NCBI GenBank assembly: GCA_035544515.1
Contig: DATKEG010000145.1
Span: 1 to 42,013 of the forward strand
Length of the DNA stretch: 42,013 bases
Source of the DNA: DATKEG01 sp035544515
Lineage (GTDB): Bacteria > Acidobacteriota > Vicinamibacteria > Fen-336
Direction: 5' to 3'
Below the pieces are notes generated by a model, which saw only the letters and a program-made list of their open reading frames with translations, was not told the DNA's origin and made no database searches. A program made the position numbers and the translations under genes. Below are positions 16,403 through 24,983 of the stretch, piece after piece (position 1 is the stretch's first letter; each line of letters begins with the position of its first letter).

Positions 16403-16716
16403 GGAAGCAGGCCGTAGCGGGAGAGGTCCACGCGCCCGCCCGTGAGGCGCACGCCGTCCTTCCGCAGTCGGCGGCGCTGCCGCTCGGGCCCGGGCCCGGC
16501 CCGGTGCGCGATGCGGCCGCCCGCGCCGACCACCCGGTGCCAGGGCACCCGCGACGCGCGCCGGGGAGAGAGCGCGCGCAAAGCCCAACCCACGGCCCGC
16601 GCGCCGCGTGGCACTCCGAGCCAGCGGGCGAGCTGGCCGTAGGTCGCCACGCGGCCGCGCGGGATGGCCCGCACCGCGCGGTAGACGCTGTCGAAGAACG
16701 GCTCGCCGGCGCCCAT
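16399..16716 (-). CDS. Alkyltransferase-like (ATL) DNA-binding protein, MGMT family
   Basis: 105 residues covering the MGMT DNA-binding domain. The helix-turn-helix region is present (IPRGRVATYGQLARWLGVP, GARAVGWALR). The methyl-acceptor motif PCHRV is replaced by PWHRVV: the catalytic Cys is Trp, the hallmark of ATL proteins. These bind O6-alkylguanine without repairing it and hand the lesion to nucleotide excision repair. Start ATG 16714-16716; the stop overlaps the DUF4388 GTG. The same-strand mfd upstream, a transcription-repair coupling factor, fits an NER link. Confidence 0.92.
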   Translation of the reverse strand: MGAGEPFFDSVYRAVRAIPRGRVATYGQLARWLGVPRGARAVGWALRALSPRRASRVPWHRVVGAGGRIAHRAGPGPERQRRRLRKDGVRLTGGRVDLSRYGLLP

Positions 16717-16738
16717 GCCGACGCGGATCTTACCCCCG

Positions 16739-16909
16739 TCAGCGCGACGGCGGGCGCGGCGTGGGCGTCGGTGTGGGTCGGGGGGCCGGGGCGGCGGGTG
16801 CGGCGGGGTCGGGAGCCGGCGTGACGGGCGGCGGAGGAGCCACCCTCTCCGGCCGCGCCTGCGGCGTCGTGCTGATCTCGTCGTCGTCGCCGGCGGCTTG
16901 GACGGCTCA
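16739..16909 (-). other. In-frame proline-rich open extension beyond the surA TGA
   Basis: Reading on past the surA stop (TGA 16907-16909) in the same frame gives 55 further codons, ending at TGA 16739-16741, 22 bases before the alkyltransferase-like gene. The stretch keeps high GC at third positions and encodes an acidic then Pro/Ala/Thr-rich tail (GDDDEISTTPQARPERV, PRPTPTPTPRPPSR), similar in style to the residues just before the TGA. It could be a natural nonsense variant, a sequence error, or untranslated. It otherwise leaves a 190-base gap with no gene. Confidence 0.5.
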
Positions 16910-17974
16910 CACGCCGGCGGCGGGCGTGGGAGCCGCCACCTCGGTGGCCCCCAGCCCTTCCTCGTCGTCCCCGGGCGGCTCGAGCAGGCTGGTCGCGGGC
17001 ACCGTCACCTGCAGCGGCACCTCGCGCACGCGCAGGTCCACCAGGGCCCCCTTGCGCAGCCCGACGAGGTACGCCTCCTTCTCCTCGCCGATCCGCGCGA
17101 TGCCCATGCGCCGGACGATGTCGTCCTTGACCTCCGCGAAGGGCACGGTGCGGCCCTCGGTCTTCTCCACCACGCGCAAGATCCGCCAGGCGCCGTCCGC
17201 CGCGGGCAGGGGGTCCGAGATCCCACCCGCGGGAAGCGCGAAGGCCACCTTCTCGATCTCGGCCGCCATGTCTCCCCGGCTCACCTGCCCGAGCTCCCCG
17301 CCGCTCTGGCGCGTGGGCCCGTTCGAGTGCTGCCTGGCGAGCTCCGCGAAGTCCTCGCCCGCGCGGGCGCGCCGGGCCAGATCCATGGCCGCCGGCCGTC
17401 CCGCGGAGGCCGGTACCACGATCTCCTGGAGGTGCACCGTGGGCTGGTGCACGTAATCGGCCTTGCGCGCCTCGTAGTCGGCGCGCGCGTCCGCCTCCGT
17501 GACGTTCATCTTGGCTTCCAGCTCGCGGCGCAGCACCTCACGCGTGAGGATCGAGCGCTCGATGTTGCGCTTGAGGTCGTCGAGCGACATCCCTTCCTTG
17601 CGGAGCTGCTGGTTGAGGTCCTCGTCGGAGGGGATGTTGTTCTCCTTCTTGATCCCGTCCACGACCTCCTTGATGTAGGCGGAACTGAGGCGCACGCCGA
17701 GCTCGTCCGCGCGCTGCACGAGGAGGAGGTCGTCGATGGCCTCCTGCAGGATGCGCGCGTTGTTCTCGCGCAGGAACTGCTCGATGCGCTCGGGCGACAC
17801 GCGCGCCGCCTGCACCGCGGCCACCTGGCGCGCCTGGAACTCGGACTGGGTGACGATGTCGCCGTTGACGCGCACGACCACGCGCTCGAGCACCTCGGCC
17901 GGCGCGCCCGCGGCGAGCACGGCGGCGGCGAGGGCGAGGGCGACGTTCCTAACGGCGTATTCTGGCCGCTTCAT
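16907..17974 (-). CDS. surA: SurA-like periplasmic chaperone/peptidyl-prolyl isomerase
   Basis: 355 residues. Signal peptide (VALALAAAVLAAGAPAEV, cleaved near 26), SurA_N chaperone region with VVRVNGDIVTQSEFQAR and an AIDDLLLVQRADELGV helix, then one parvulin domain (about 175-275: HLQEIVVPA, GEDFAELARQHSNGPTRQSGGELGQV). It escorts outer-membrane proteins through the periplasm. One parvulin domain instead of the two in E. coli SurA. ATG 17974 has AAAGGTGA upstream and the gene start overlaps the preceding lipoprotein gene by 26 bases. The acidic, Pro/Ala-rich C-terminus may continue past the TGA. Confidence 0.9.
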   Translation of the reverse strand: MKRPEYAVRNVALALAAAVLAAGAPAEVLERVVVRVNGDIVTQSEFQARQVAAVQAARVSPERIEQFLRENNARILQEAIDDLLLVQRADELGVRLSSAYIKEVVDGIKKENNIPSDEDLNQQLRKEGMSLDDLKRNIERSILTREVLRRELEAKMNVTEADARADYEARKADYVHQPTVHLQEIVVPASAGRPAAMDLARRARAGEDFAELARQHSNGPTRQSGGELGQVSRGDMAAEIEKVAFALPAGGISDPLPAADGAWRILRVVEKTEGRTVPFAEVKDDIVRRMGIARIGEEKEAYLVGLRKGALVDLRVREVPLQVTVPATSLLEPPGDDEEGLGATEVAAPTPAAGV

Positions 17975-18782
17975 GGTTCACCTTTGCGCGGGCCATCAGC
18001 CCGACGACGTATTCCCGCACCTTGCGGTCGGATTTCGATTCCAGGAGGCGCGTGCGGATCGCCGGCCGCGCCTCTCCGAGCGGCGTCTGCCGGGCCGGCT
18101 GGCGCGACTCCGTGCGCAGGACGTGGTAGCCCAGCGGGGTCTGCACCACGTCGCTCGTCTGCCCGGGGGCGAGGGCGAAGGCGGCGCTCTCCAGCTCGGA
18201 CGGGAGCTGCCCGCGCGCGAAGGTGCCCATCAAGCCTCCGGCCGAGGCCTCCGGCGCGCGCGACATGGTCTGCGCGAGCACGGCGAAGCTCTTGCCGTCC
18301 CGGCGGAGCCGGCGGCGCACGTCGCGCGCCTCGTTGGACGTGGGTACGAGGATCTGCCGGACGGTCACCGTCTCCGGAGCGACGAACTCGCCGGGGTGCT
18401 CGCCGTAGTACTGGTCCACCTCGGCCTCGCTCACCTCTACGCTCGACAGCACGTCCGCCGCCAGCAGCTTCCGCACCGCGTCCACTTCCTGCTCCGACGT
18501 CGCGTCCGCGCCGAGCAGCCCCCGTCCGCGGGCCTCCAGCACGAGCACCCGGCGCTCCAGGTACGCCTCGAGGAGCGCCTGCCGGACCGCGGGATCGAGC
18601 GGCGCCTGGCCCCGCTCCGCGACCTCGTCCGCGTGCCGCTCGAACTCGCTCAGCCGCACCTCGTGCTGTCCCAGCGACAGGATCACGGGGTCGGCGGGAC
18701 GCTCGCGGTCGCAGGCGCCGGCGAACAGCAGGGCGCCGACCGCGAACACGCCGCGGACGTGGCGGGTCCGTGCACTCGGCAA
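17949..18782 (-). CDS. PpiC/PrsA-type foldase lipoprotein
   Basis: 277 residues. Type II signal peptide with lipobox LFAGAC (Cys24), so it is membrane-anchored on the periplasmic side. A helical chaperone segment is followed by a parvulin domain (about 135-235: TVRQILVPTSNEARDV, GGLMGTFARGQLPSELESAAFAL, TPLGYHVLRTESRQ). Start is TTG 18780-18782, which keeps the basic n-region of the signal peptide; a GTG at 18749 would remove it. Mfd ends 7 bases upstream, and the 3' end overlaps surA by 26 bases. Works with SurA and PpiD in envelope protein folding. Confidence 0.9.
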   Translation of the reverse strand: MPSARTRHVRGVFAVGALLFAGACDRERPADPVILSLGQHEVRLSEFERHADEVAERGQAPLDPAVRQALLEAYLERRVLVLEARGRGLLGADATSEQEVDAVRKLLAADVLSSVEVSEAEVDQYYGEHPGEFVAPETVTVRQILVPTSNEARDVRRRLRRDGKSFAVLAQTMSRAPEASAGGLMGTFARGQLPSELESAAFALAPGQTSDVVQTPLGYHVLRTESRQPARQTPLGEARPAIRTRLLESKSDRKVREYVVGLMARAKVNHEAARIRR

Positions 18783-18789
18783 CAGGCCA

Positions 18790-21700
18790 TTATAGGCCGG
18801 AAGCTCGCAGGCTCTCCTCGGCGGGGGCGAGGGCCTTCTCCAGGGTTGCGAGCAGGGACTCGAGCGCGCCCAGGGGCGGGGTGCCGGGGGCGGCCGGCAC
18901 GCGCAGGATCCCCGCCGGCGTCAGGGACGCGCCGGGGAGGCCGCGCACCAGCCGGACGACGAGGTCGACGGCGGGCGCCGCGGACGGCCAGAAGCGCACG
19001 TGCAGAGCGCCGGCCGAGCGGTCCACGTGGGAGATCCCGAGCGCCTCCGCGCGCAGGCGCCCGGCGGCGTAGCGGAGGAGCCCGTCCACCTCCGGTGGCG
19101 GGGGGCCGTACCGGTCGCGGACCTCGGCGGCCAGGCCCCTGAGATCGTCCGCCCGCCGCACCTGGCTGATGCGCTTGTAGAGCGACATCCGCTGGTGCAC
19201 CTCCGGCACGTAGCCGTCCGGAACGCGCAGGTCCACCTTGAGGTTGAGCGCGGCCCGCGTCTCCTCCGCCGCGGCCTGGCCCTTCAGCTCCAGGATCGCC
19301 TGCTCGAGGAGCTTGACATAGAGGTCGAGGCCCACCGCCTCGATGTGGCCGCTCTGCTCGCCGCCGAGGAGGTTGCCCGCTCCGCGCAGCTCGAGGTCGA
19401 GGGCGGCGATGCGGAAGCCGGCGCCCAGCTCCGAGAACTCGCGGATGGCGGCCAGGCGCTTGCGGGCCAGCTCGGAGAGAAGTTTGTCGGGCGGCACGAG
19501 CAGATAGGCGTAGGCACGGCGGTCGGCGCGACCCACGCGGCCGCGCAGCTGGTAGAGCTGGGCCAGGCCGTAGCGGTCGGCCCGGTTGATGACGATGGTG
19601 TTCGCGCGCGGGATGTCCAGGCCGTTTTCGATGAGGGTGGTGGCGACGAGGACGTCCGTCCGTCCCTCCACGAAGGAGAGCATGTGCTTCTCCAGCTCGC
19701 CCTCGGGCATCTGTCCGTGCGCGACCCCCACGCGCGCCTCGGGCACCAGCCGCTGCACCAGGTTCGCCAGCGAGTAGATCGACTCCACCCGGTTGTGGAC
19801 CAGGAACACCTGGCCGTCGCGCGCCAGCTCCTGGCGGACGGCGGAGGCGATCACGTCGGTCGAGAACTTCACGATCGAGGTCATGATGGCCAGCCGGTCC
19901 TTGGGCGGAGTCTCGATGACCGACATGTCGCGGATCCCGGCCAGTCCCATCTGCAGCGTCCGGGGGATCGGCGTGGCGGACAGGGTCAGGCTGTCCACCG
20001 TCGTGCGCAGCTTCTTGAGCTTCTCCTTGGCCGCCACCCCGAAGCGCTGCTCCTCGTCCACGACCAGCAGGCCGAGGTCGCGGAAGGCCACGTCCCGGGA
20101 GAGCAGGCGGTGCGTGCCGATGAGCACGTCCACCCCTCCGCCTTCGGTGTGGGCCAGGACCTCCTTGATCTCGCGCGGCGTGCGGAAGCGGGAGACCATC
20201 TCCACCTTCACCGGGAAGGGCGCGAAGCGCTTGCGGAAGGTCTTCCAGTGCTGGAACGCGAGCACGGTGGTAGGGGCCAGCACCGCCACCTGCTTGCCGT
20301 CCAGCACCGCGCGCATGGCCGCGCGCATGGCCACCTCCGTCTTGCCGTAGCCCACGTCGCCGCACACCAGCCGGTCCATGGGCGACTCCGAGGCCATGTC
20401 CGCGGCCACGTCCGCGATGGCCGCGGCCTGGTCGGGGGTTTCCTCGTACTCGAACGACTCCTCGAACTCGCGCTGCCACGGGCTCTGGCCGGTGAAGGCG
20501 TGGCCGGGGCGGGCCTTGCGCTCCGCGTACAGCTTCAGGAGCTCGGCGGCCATGTCGCGCATGGCCTTCTTGACCCGACGCTTGGTCTGCTCCCACTTGC
20601 CGCTGCCGAGCTTGTCGATGGGGGGGCGCGCGCCTTCCGCGCTCGCGTACTTCTGCACGCGATCGAAGTTCTCGACCGGGACCTTGAGCTTGTCGCCGGC
20701 CTGGTAGCCCAGCACCATGAACTCGCGCCGCGTGCCGCCGACCTCGAGCGTCTCCAGGCCGACGAAGCGGCCGATCCCGTGGTCCTGGTGCACGACCAGG
20801 TCGCCGACCTTCAGGTCGCGGAAGTCGGAGAGGAAGCTCCGCAGGCCCGCCCGCCGGTGGCGCGGGTGGAGGTGAACCTCCTCCGGAAAGAGATCGCCGT
20901 CGGAGAGCACCAGGAGCGCGGCTTCCGGCAGCTCGAAGCCGGCGCTCAGCGCCCCCACCCGCACCTGGACCTTCGTGTCGTCACCGGTCGGCACGCCGTC
21001 CTCGTGCAGGACGTCCGCCAGGCGGTCGGACCGGCCCTGGTTGCCCAGGTAGAGGACCGTGCGGCCTTCGCGCGCGCGCAGGTCCGACGAGATCCGCCGC
21101 AGGTCGCCGGCATAGCGGTGGACCGGCCGGCTGGCCAGGTGGAGCGAGGCGTCGTCCGCGTCCACGTCGCGCAGGTGAAAGCCCGGCGGCGCGAACATGC
21201 GCTCGCGCAGCGCCTCCACGGACACCAGCGCCTCGTCCGGATCGAGCGCCAGCGCGTCGGGCCGGCGGTCCCTCTCCTCGCGCGCGCGCGCGTGGAACAC
21301 CGCCGCTTCCTGGAGCACCGCCTCGGGGTCCACGATCGCAACCGCGAAGGCGTCGAGGTGCTTCCAGAGCGGGACGGTCGCCTCCGGGACGAGGGGAAGC
21401 AGCTCGACCGCCTCCTCGGGCACGAGGCCCCGGTCGAGCCGCTCCAGGAGCACGGCCAGCTCGCGCCGGTCGCCGAACCGCAAGGGAAGCCGCTCCCGCA
21501 GTGCCGCGACCACCGATCGCGTGGGAAACACGTCGGCGATCGGCAGCACCTCGAGCGCCTCCAGCGCCCCCGTGGTGCGCTGCGTGTCGGGGTCGAACCG
21601 CCGGAGGCTCTCCAGGGTGTCCCCCAGGAACTCGAGCCGCACGGGCGACGGCTGGTCGGGGGGAAAGACGTCGAGAATGCCGCCGCGGCGCGCCACCTGC

Positions 21701-22221
21701 CCGGGTGCCGTCACCGGGTCCTCGCGCCGGTAGCCGCCTTCGTCGAGCGCCTCGAGCAGGATCTCCGGCAGGAGGTCCTCGCCCGCGCACAGGGTCACCA
21801 CGCGCGTCTCGAACAGGCGGCGGGTGAGGGTCGGCCGCAGCAGGCCGGCGGGCGAGGCGACGATGGCCCGGGCGCGGGCCCGGTGCGCGGCGTGAAGCGC
21901 GTTCGCCCGGCGCAACGACGCGTCGGGATGACGTGGCAGGCCGCGGAAGGGCGGCGGACCCGGCGCGGGGAAGGGCAACACCAGGCCCGTGACCAGGGCG
22001 TCGGCGGCGAGCGTCTGCAGGTCTTCGGCGGCCGGCTCGACCTCGCGCTCGCGCGGCACGACCACGAGCAGCGGCCGGGGGGCGAGCAGGAGGGGGACGA
22101 GCAGGCGCGCCGCCCCCTGGAGCCCGCTGATCCGGACGATGCCGCCGGCGGCGGCGGCCTCCCTTGCCTCCCGCAGGGCCTCCGAGGCGGCCAGGGCCGT
22201 GATCCATCCTGCGGGTCTCAC
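18790..22221 (-). CDS. mfd: Transcription-repair coupling factor Mfd
   Basis: 1143 residues, normal Mfd length. Displaces stalled RNA polymerase and recruits UvrA. UvrB-like N-terminal region, CarD-like RNA polymerase interaction domain (about 470-560, LKVGDLVVHQDHGIGRFVGLE), then a RecG-like helicase: Walker A GDVGYGKTEVA (Lys627), DEEQ box (Asp722), SATPIPRTLQ, and motif VI QLRGRVGRADRRAYAYLL. The TRCF C-terminal domain follows. Start is GTG 22219-22221. It lies between rfaE2 and the PpiC lipoprotein gene. Confidence 0.98.
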   Translation of the reverse strand: MRPAGWITALAASEALREAREAAAAGGIVRISGLQGAARLLVPLLLAPRPLLVVVPREREVEPAAEDLQTLAADALVTGLVLPFPAPGPPPFRGLPRHPDASLRRANALHAAHRARARAIVASPAGLLRPTLTRRLFETRVVTLCAGEDLLPEILLEALDEGGYRREDPVTAPGQVARRGGILDVFPPDQPSPVRLEFLGDTLESLRRFDPDTQRTTGALEALEVLPIADVFPTRSVVAALRERLPLRFGDRRELAVLLERLDRGLVPEEAVELLPLVPEATVPLWKHLDAFAVAIVDPEAVLQEAAVFHARAREERDRRPDALALDPDEALVSVEALRERMFAPPGFHLRDVDADDASLHLASRPVHRYAGDLRRISSDLRAREGRTVLYLGNQGRSDRLADVLHEDGVPTGDDTKVQVRVGALSAGFELPEAALLVLSDGDLFPEEVHLHPRHRRAGLRSFLSDFRDLKVGDLVVHQDHGIGRFVGLETLEVGGTRREFMVLGYQAGDKLKVPVENFDRVQKYASAEGARPPIDKLGSGKWEQTKRRVKKAMRDMAAELLKLYAERKARPGHAFTGQSPWQREFEESFEYEETPDQAAAIADVAADMASESPMDRLVCGDVGYGKTEVAMRAAMRAVLDGKQVAVLAPTTVLAFQHWKTFRKRFAPFPVKVEMVSRFRTPREIKEVLAHTEGGGVDVLIGTHRLLSRDVAFRDLGLLVVDEEQRFGVAAKEKLKKLRTTVDSLTLSATPIPRTLQMGLAGIRDMSVIETPPKDRLAIMTSIVKFSTDVIASAVRQELARDGQVFLVHNRVESIYSLANLVQRLVPEARVGVAHGQMPEGELEKHMLSFVEGRTDVLVATTLIENGLDIPRANTIVINRADRYGLAQLYQLRGRVGRADRRAYAYLLVPPDKLLSELARKRLAAIREFSELGAGFRIAALDLELRGAGNLLGGEQSGHIEAVGLDLYVKLLEQAILELKGQAAAEETRAALNLKVDLRVPDGYVPEVHQRMSLYKRISQVRRADDLRGLAAEVRDRYGPPPPEVDGLLRYAAGRLRAEALGISHVDRSAGALHVRFWPSAAPAVDLVVRLVRGLPGASLTPAGILRVPAAPGTPPLGALESLLATLEKALAPAEESLRASGL

Positions 22222-22255
22222 GTTTCCGCGTCCTCGGTCGAGCTGTCTGCCCGTC

Positions 22256-22720
22256 TCAATGCCGTCGGATCCGCTCGACCAGCGCCGTGGTGGACCGGCC
22301 GGGCACGAGCGGGACCCGCTCGACCCTCCCCCCCGCGGCTTCGACCTCTTCGCGGCCCACGATGGCGTCCTCCGCCCAGTCCGCGCCCTTCACCAGGACG
22401 TCCGGGAGGAGCGCGACCACGGTCTCGCGCGGCGTGGGCTCGTCGTAGACGACGACCGCCTCCACGGCCTCCAGGGCGAGGAGCGCTTCGGCGCGCTCGG
22501 ACTGCGACACGAGCGGCCGCCCCGGTCCCTTCAGAGCGCGCACGGACGCGTCCGAGTTGATGCCGACGACCAGCACGTCGCCCTGGGCGCGCGCGGACTC
22601 GAGCAGGGCCACGTGTCCCGCATGGAGCAGGTCGAAGCAACCGTTGGTGAAGACGACACGTCGGCCCTCGGCGCGCCACGCCCGGCGGCGCACGAGGAGC
22701 CCGGGCAGGTCGTACGTCAT
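22256..22720 (-). CDS. rfaE2: D-beta-D-heptose 1-phosphate adenylyltransferase
   Basis: 154 residues, the stand-alone form of the C-terminal half of HldE. Makes ADP-glycero-manno-heptose for the LPS inner core. Nucleotidyltransferase motif FTNGCFDLLHAGH is intact, with VGINSDASVRALKGPGRP and VLVKGADWAEDAIVG. Starts at ATG 22718-22720; GTG 22723 and TTG 22726 are in frame immediately upstream. Placed directly after the wzm-wzt polysaccharide exporter, consistent with an envelope polysaccharide locus. The heptose kinase half is not in the window. Confidence 0.94.
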   Translation of the reverse strand: MTYDLPGLLVRRRAWRAEGRRVVFTNGCFDLLHAGHVALLESARAQGDVLVVGINSDASVRALKGPGRPLVSQSERAEALLALEAVEAVVVYDEPTPRETVVALLPDVLVKGADWAEDAIVGREEVEAAGGRVERVPLVPGRSTTALVERIRRH

Positions 22721-22744
22721 CACCAACAGGATACCCGAGCGCTG

Positions 22745-24121
22745 CTAGGTCTCCGCGCCTTCCGCCTCGTCCGCCGCCGGCGCTTCCTCCGCATGGAGGT
22801 CCAGCTCGCCCCGCGGTTCCGGCGCGGCCATGCCGATGCCGCCGCTGAACTCCCAGCGATGCGGCGGGCGGTACACGCCGACGTCCTTGATCCGGCTCTT
22901 CACGCGGAACGAGTAGAGCCCGCGATGGTAATCGTAGGGCGTGCCGTCGCGGCGGTGCGCGGCCACGTCCAGCAGGTACGTGCCCTCCACCAGGCGCAGA
23001 TCCTGGAACACCAGGCGGACCTCGCCCTTCCCGGCGAGCCGCGTGGGCACGAAATCCTCGAGGTGGGTGTTGGTACCGTAGGCGGAGACGCCGTCCGCGG
23101 TGAACACGCCCACCCCGAAGACGAAGTCCTCCACCGGCCCCGCCGACCGCACGTCCAGGACGATCGACAGGGTTTCGCCCGGGACGTACACGTGCCGCTC
23201 CTGGCCGTGGTCGTCCAGCAACCGCACTCCCGTGATCTCGACCTCCCGGCTGCCCCAGCGGCCCTGCCGGTACCCCGGCGCCTCGTCCGGCGCCGCGGGC
23301 GTCATGCTCTCCGCCGCCGCCGGCGCCGCCGCGGGCTGTCCGTGCTCGCGCGTGAGCAGCGCCTCCTCGCCACCGGCCACGTAGGTGAGGTAGGCGTCCA
23401 CCACGCGCTTCGGATCGCCGCGGTCCGCCACGCGGCCGTGGCGCAGCCATAGCGCGTCGTCGCACATCTTCTCCACCAGCCCCAGGCTGTGCGTCACGAG
23501 CACGATCGTCTTGCCGCGCCTCCGGAACTCGCCGACCTTGTCCAGGCACTTCCGGGTGAACGCCTCGTCGCCCACCGCCAGCACCTCGTCGATGAGCAGG
23601 ACATCGGGGTCCACGTGGATGGCCACCGCGAAGCCCAGACGCATGTACATGCCGGACGAGTACGTCTTCACCGGCGCGTCGATGAACCTCTCCAGCTCCG
23701 CGAAGGCCACGATCTCGTCGAAGCGCTCGTCGACCTCGCGGCGCGTGAGCCCGAGCATGATGCCGTTGATGACCACGTTCTCCCGCCCGCTGATCTCGGG
23801 ATGGAACCCCGCGCCCAGCTCGATGAGCGCGGAGAGGCGACCGTTCACGTGCAGCTCGCCGGTGGTGGGCTTGGTGATTCCCGCGATCAGCTTCAAGAGC
23901 GTCGACTTGCCCGAGCCGTTCTCGCCGATCACGCCGAAGGTCGCCCCCGCGGGAACCTCGAAGGAAACGCCGTCGAGGGCGATGAACGTCTGGTCCGGGC
24001 GCAGATCGGAGAGGAGGCTTCCGCGGAGCAGCGCGCTCTTGAGCGTCTTGAACTGGTTCTTGTGCAGGAACCGCCGGTAGACCTTGGCCACGTCGCGCAC
24101 CACGACCGCCGGCGCGGTCAC
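22745..24121 (-). CDS. wzt: O-antigen/polysaccharide ABC exporter ATPase with C-terminal binding domain
   Basis: 458 residues. N-terminal ABC ATPase (about 1-250): Walker A GVIGENGSGKSTLLK, signature YSSGMYMRLGF, Walker B DVLLIDEVLAVGD, and H-loop VTHSL. The C-terminal half (about 295-440) has the beta-sandwich layout of Wzt_C (DVRSAGPVEDFVFGVGVF, YLLDVAAHRRDG, HRGLYSFRVKS), which in Wzt reads the capped non-reducing end of the glycan. GTG start overlaps the permease stop (GTGA). The glycan itself is unknown because no glycosyltransferases are in the window. Confidence 0.93.
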   Translation of the reverse strand: MTAPAVVVRDVAKVYRRFLHKNQFKTLKSALLRGSLLSDLRPDQTFIALDGVSFEVPAGATFGVIGENGSGKSTLLKLIAGITKPTTGELHVNGRLSALIELGAGFHPEISGRENVVINGIMLGLTRREVDERFDEIVAFAELERFIDAPVKTYSSGMYMRLGFAVAIHVDPDVLLIDEVLAVGDEAFTRKCLDKVGEFRRRGKTIVLVTHSLGLVEKMCDDALWLRHGRVADRGDPKRVVDAYLTYVAGGEEALLTREHGQPAAAPAAAESMTPAAPDEAPGYRQGRWGSREVEITGVRLLDDHGQERHVYVPGETLSIVLDVRSAGPVEDFVFGVGVFTADGVSAYGTNTHLEDFVPTRLAGKGEVRLVFQDLRLVEGTYLLDVAAHRRDGTPYDYHRGLYSFRVKSRIKDVGVYRPPHRWEFSGGIGMAAPEPRGELDLHAEEAPAADEAEGAET

Positions 24122-24909
24122 ACCTCCTCCGCGAGCGTGTCCCGCAGCCGGTCGAAGAGGAAGGCACCGAGCGCGAAGACGAGGACCGCGGCCAGCCCCG
24201 CGAGCAGCAGGCCCCGCCCATGGTCGAAGCGGCCCTCGAAGAGGACCTGCTGATAGGAGTAGACGACGTGCGTCATGGGGTTCAGGCGCAGCAATTGTTT
24301 GAGGGCCCGCGGCGTTTCGTCGTAGAGGTACAGCACGGGTGTCGCGAAGAACCACAGGTGCAGCACGTGGGAGAGGATGTTCTGGATGTCCCGGAAGTGC
24401 ACCGTGAGCGCGGAGATGAGCAGGGCCAGGCCGAGCGTGAGCACCAGCTGCACGAGCAGGGGCGCTCCCAGCAGGAGCGCGCTGGGAGCGAGCCGGCCGG
24501 CCAGGGCCAGGACGGCGAACAGGACGGGCAGCCCGAGCAGGAACTGGACGAGGTTCGCGAGCACGGTGACCACCGGCAGCACCTCGGCCGGGAAGAGGAC
24601 CTTCTTGATCAGGTTTCCGCCCGCGATGAGCACGCCGGAGCTCTCCAGGAGCGAGGCGTTGAACCACGTCCAGGGCAGGATGCCGCAGAAGAGGAACACG
24701 AAGTAGGGCTCCGCCTTGGCCGACTTCGCCACCGGGAGCATGTAGGTGAACACGAGCCCATAGGTCAGAAGGAGCAGCAGGGGGTTGACGAAGCTCCAGA
24801 AGAACCCCAGGACGCTGCCGCGGTACCGCGCCTTGAGCTCGCGGCCGACCAGGCTGTGGATGAGCAGCCGGTAGCGGAAGAGCGTGCGGAGCTGGGCGAG
24901 GGCGGTCAC
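24118..24909 (-). CDS. wzm: Polysaccharide ABC exporter permease Wzm
   Basis: 263 residues with about six membrane segments, ABC-2 type permease. LVGRELKARYRGSVLGFFWS at the N-terminus is the typical amphipathic gate region, and LNPMTHVVYSYQQVLFEGR precedes the last helices, as in Wzm/TagG. Forms the inner-membrane channel for undecaprenol-linked polysaccharide. Start GTG 24907-24909; stop overlaps wzt. It lies 74 bases downstream of atpC on the same strand. Confidence 0.93.
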   Translation of the reverse strand: MTALAQLRTLFRYRLLIHSLVGRELKARYRGSVLGFFWSFVNPLLLLLTYGLVFTYMLPVAKSAKAEPYFVFLFCGILPWTWFNASLLESSGVLIAGGNLIKKVLFPAEVLPVVTVLANLVQFLLGLPVLFAVLALAGRLAPSALLLGAPLLVQLVLTLGLALLISALTVHFRDIQNILSHVLHLWFFATPVLYLYDETPRALKQLLRLNPMTHVVYSYQQVLFEGRFDHGRGLLLAGLAAVLVFALGAFLFDRLRDTLAEEV

Positions 24910-24927
24910 GCCGCCGGCATGGTGCCA

Positions 24928-24979
24928 CGGCGAGCGCGGCGGGAGGTAGGGGGCCGGCCGCGCCGGGGAAGGCTCGCCG
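24928..24979. other. Long stem-loop between atpC and wzm
   Basis: CGGCGAGC (24928-24935) and GCTCGCCG (24972-24979) form a perfect 8-bp stem with a GC-rich 36-base loop that can fold internally. The left part lies in the atpC-wzm gap. No T-run follows on the minus strand, so it may stabilise or attenuate the message between the ATP synthase genes and the exporter genes rather than terminate it. Confidence 0.3.
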
Positions 24980-24983
24980 CCGC

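Noticed and set aside
16907..16909. Selenocysteine at the surA TGA
   Set aside because: Though the organism decodes Sec, the context is a low-complexity tail with no redox motif, and I see no convincing SECIS-like hairpin.
19000..22560. 1186-codon open frame antisense to mfd and rfaE2
   Set aside because: Mirror frame of a conserved gene with repetitive Arg/Gly/His-rich translation.
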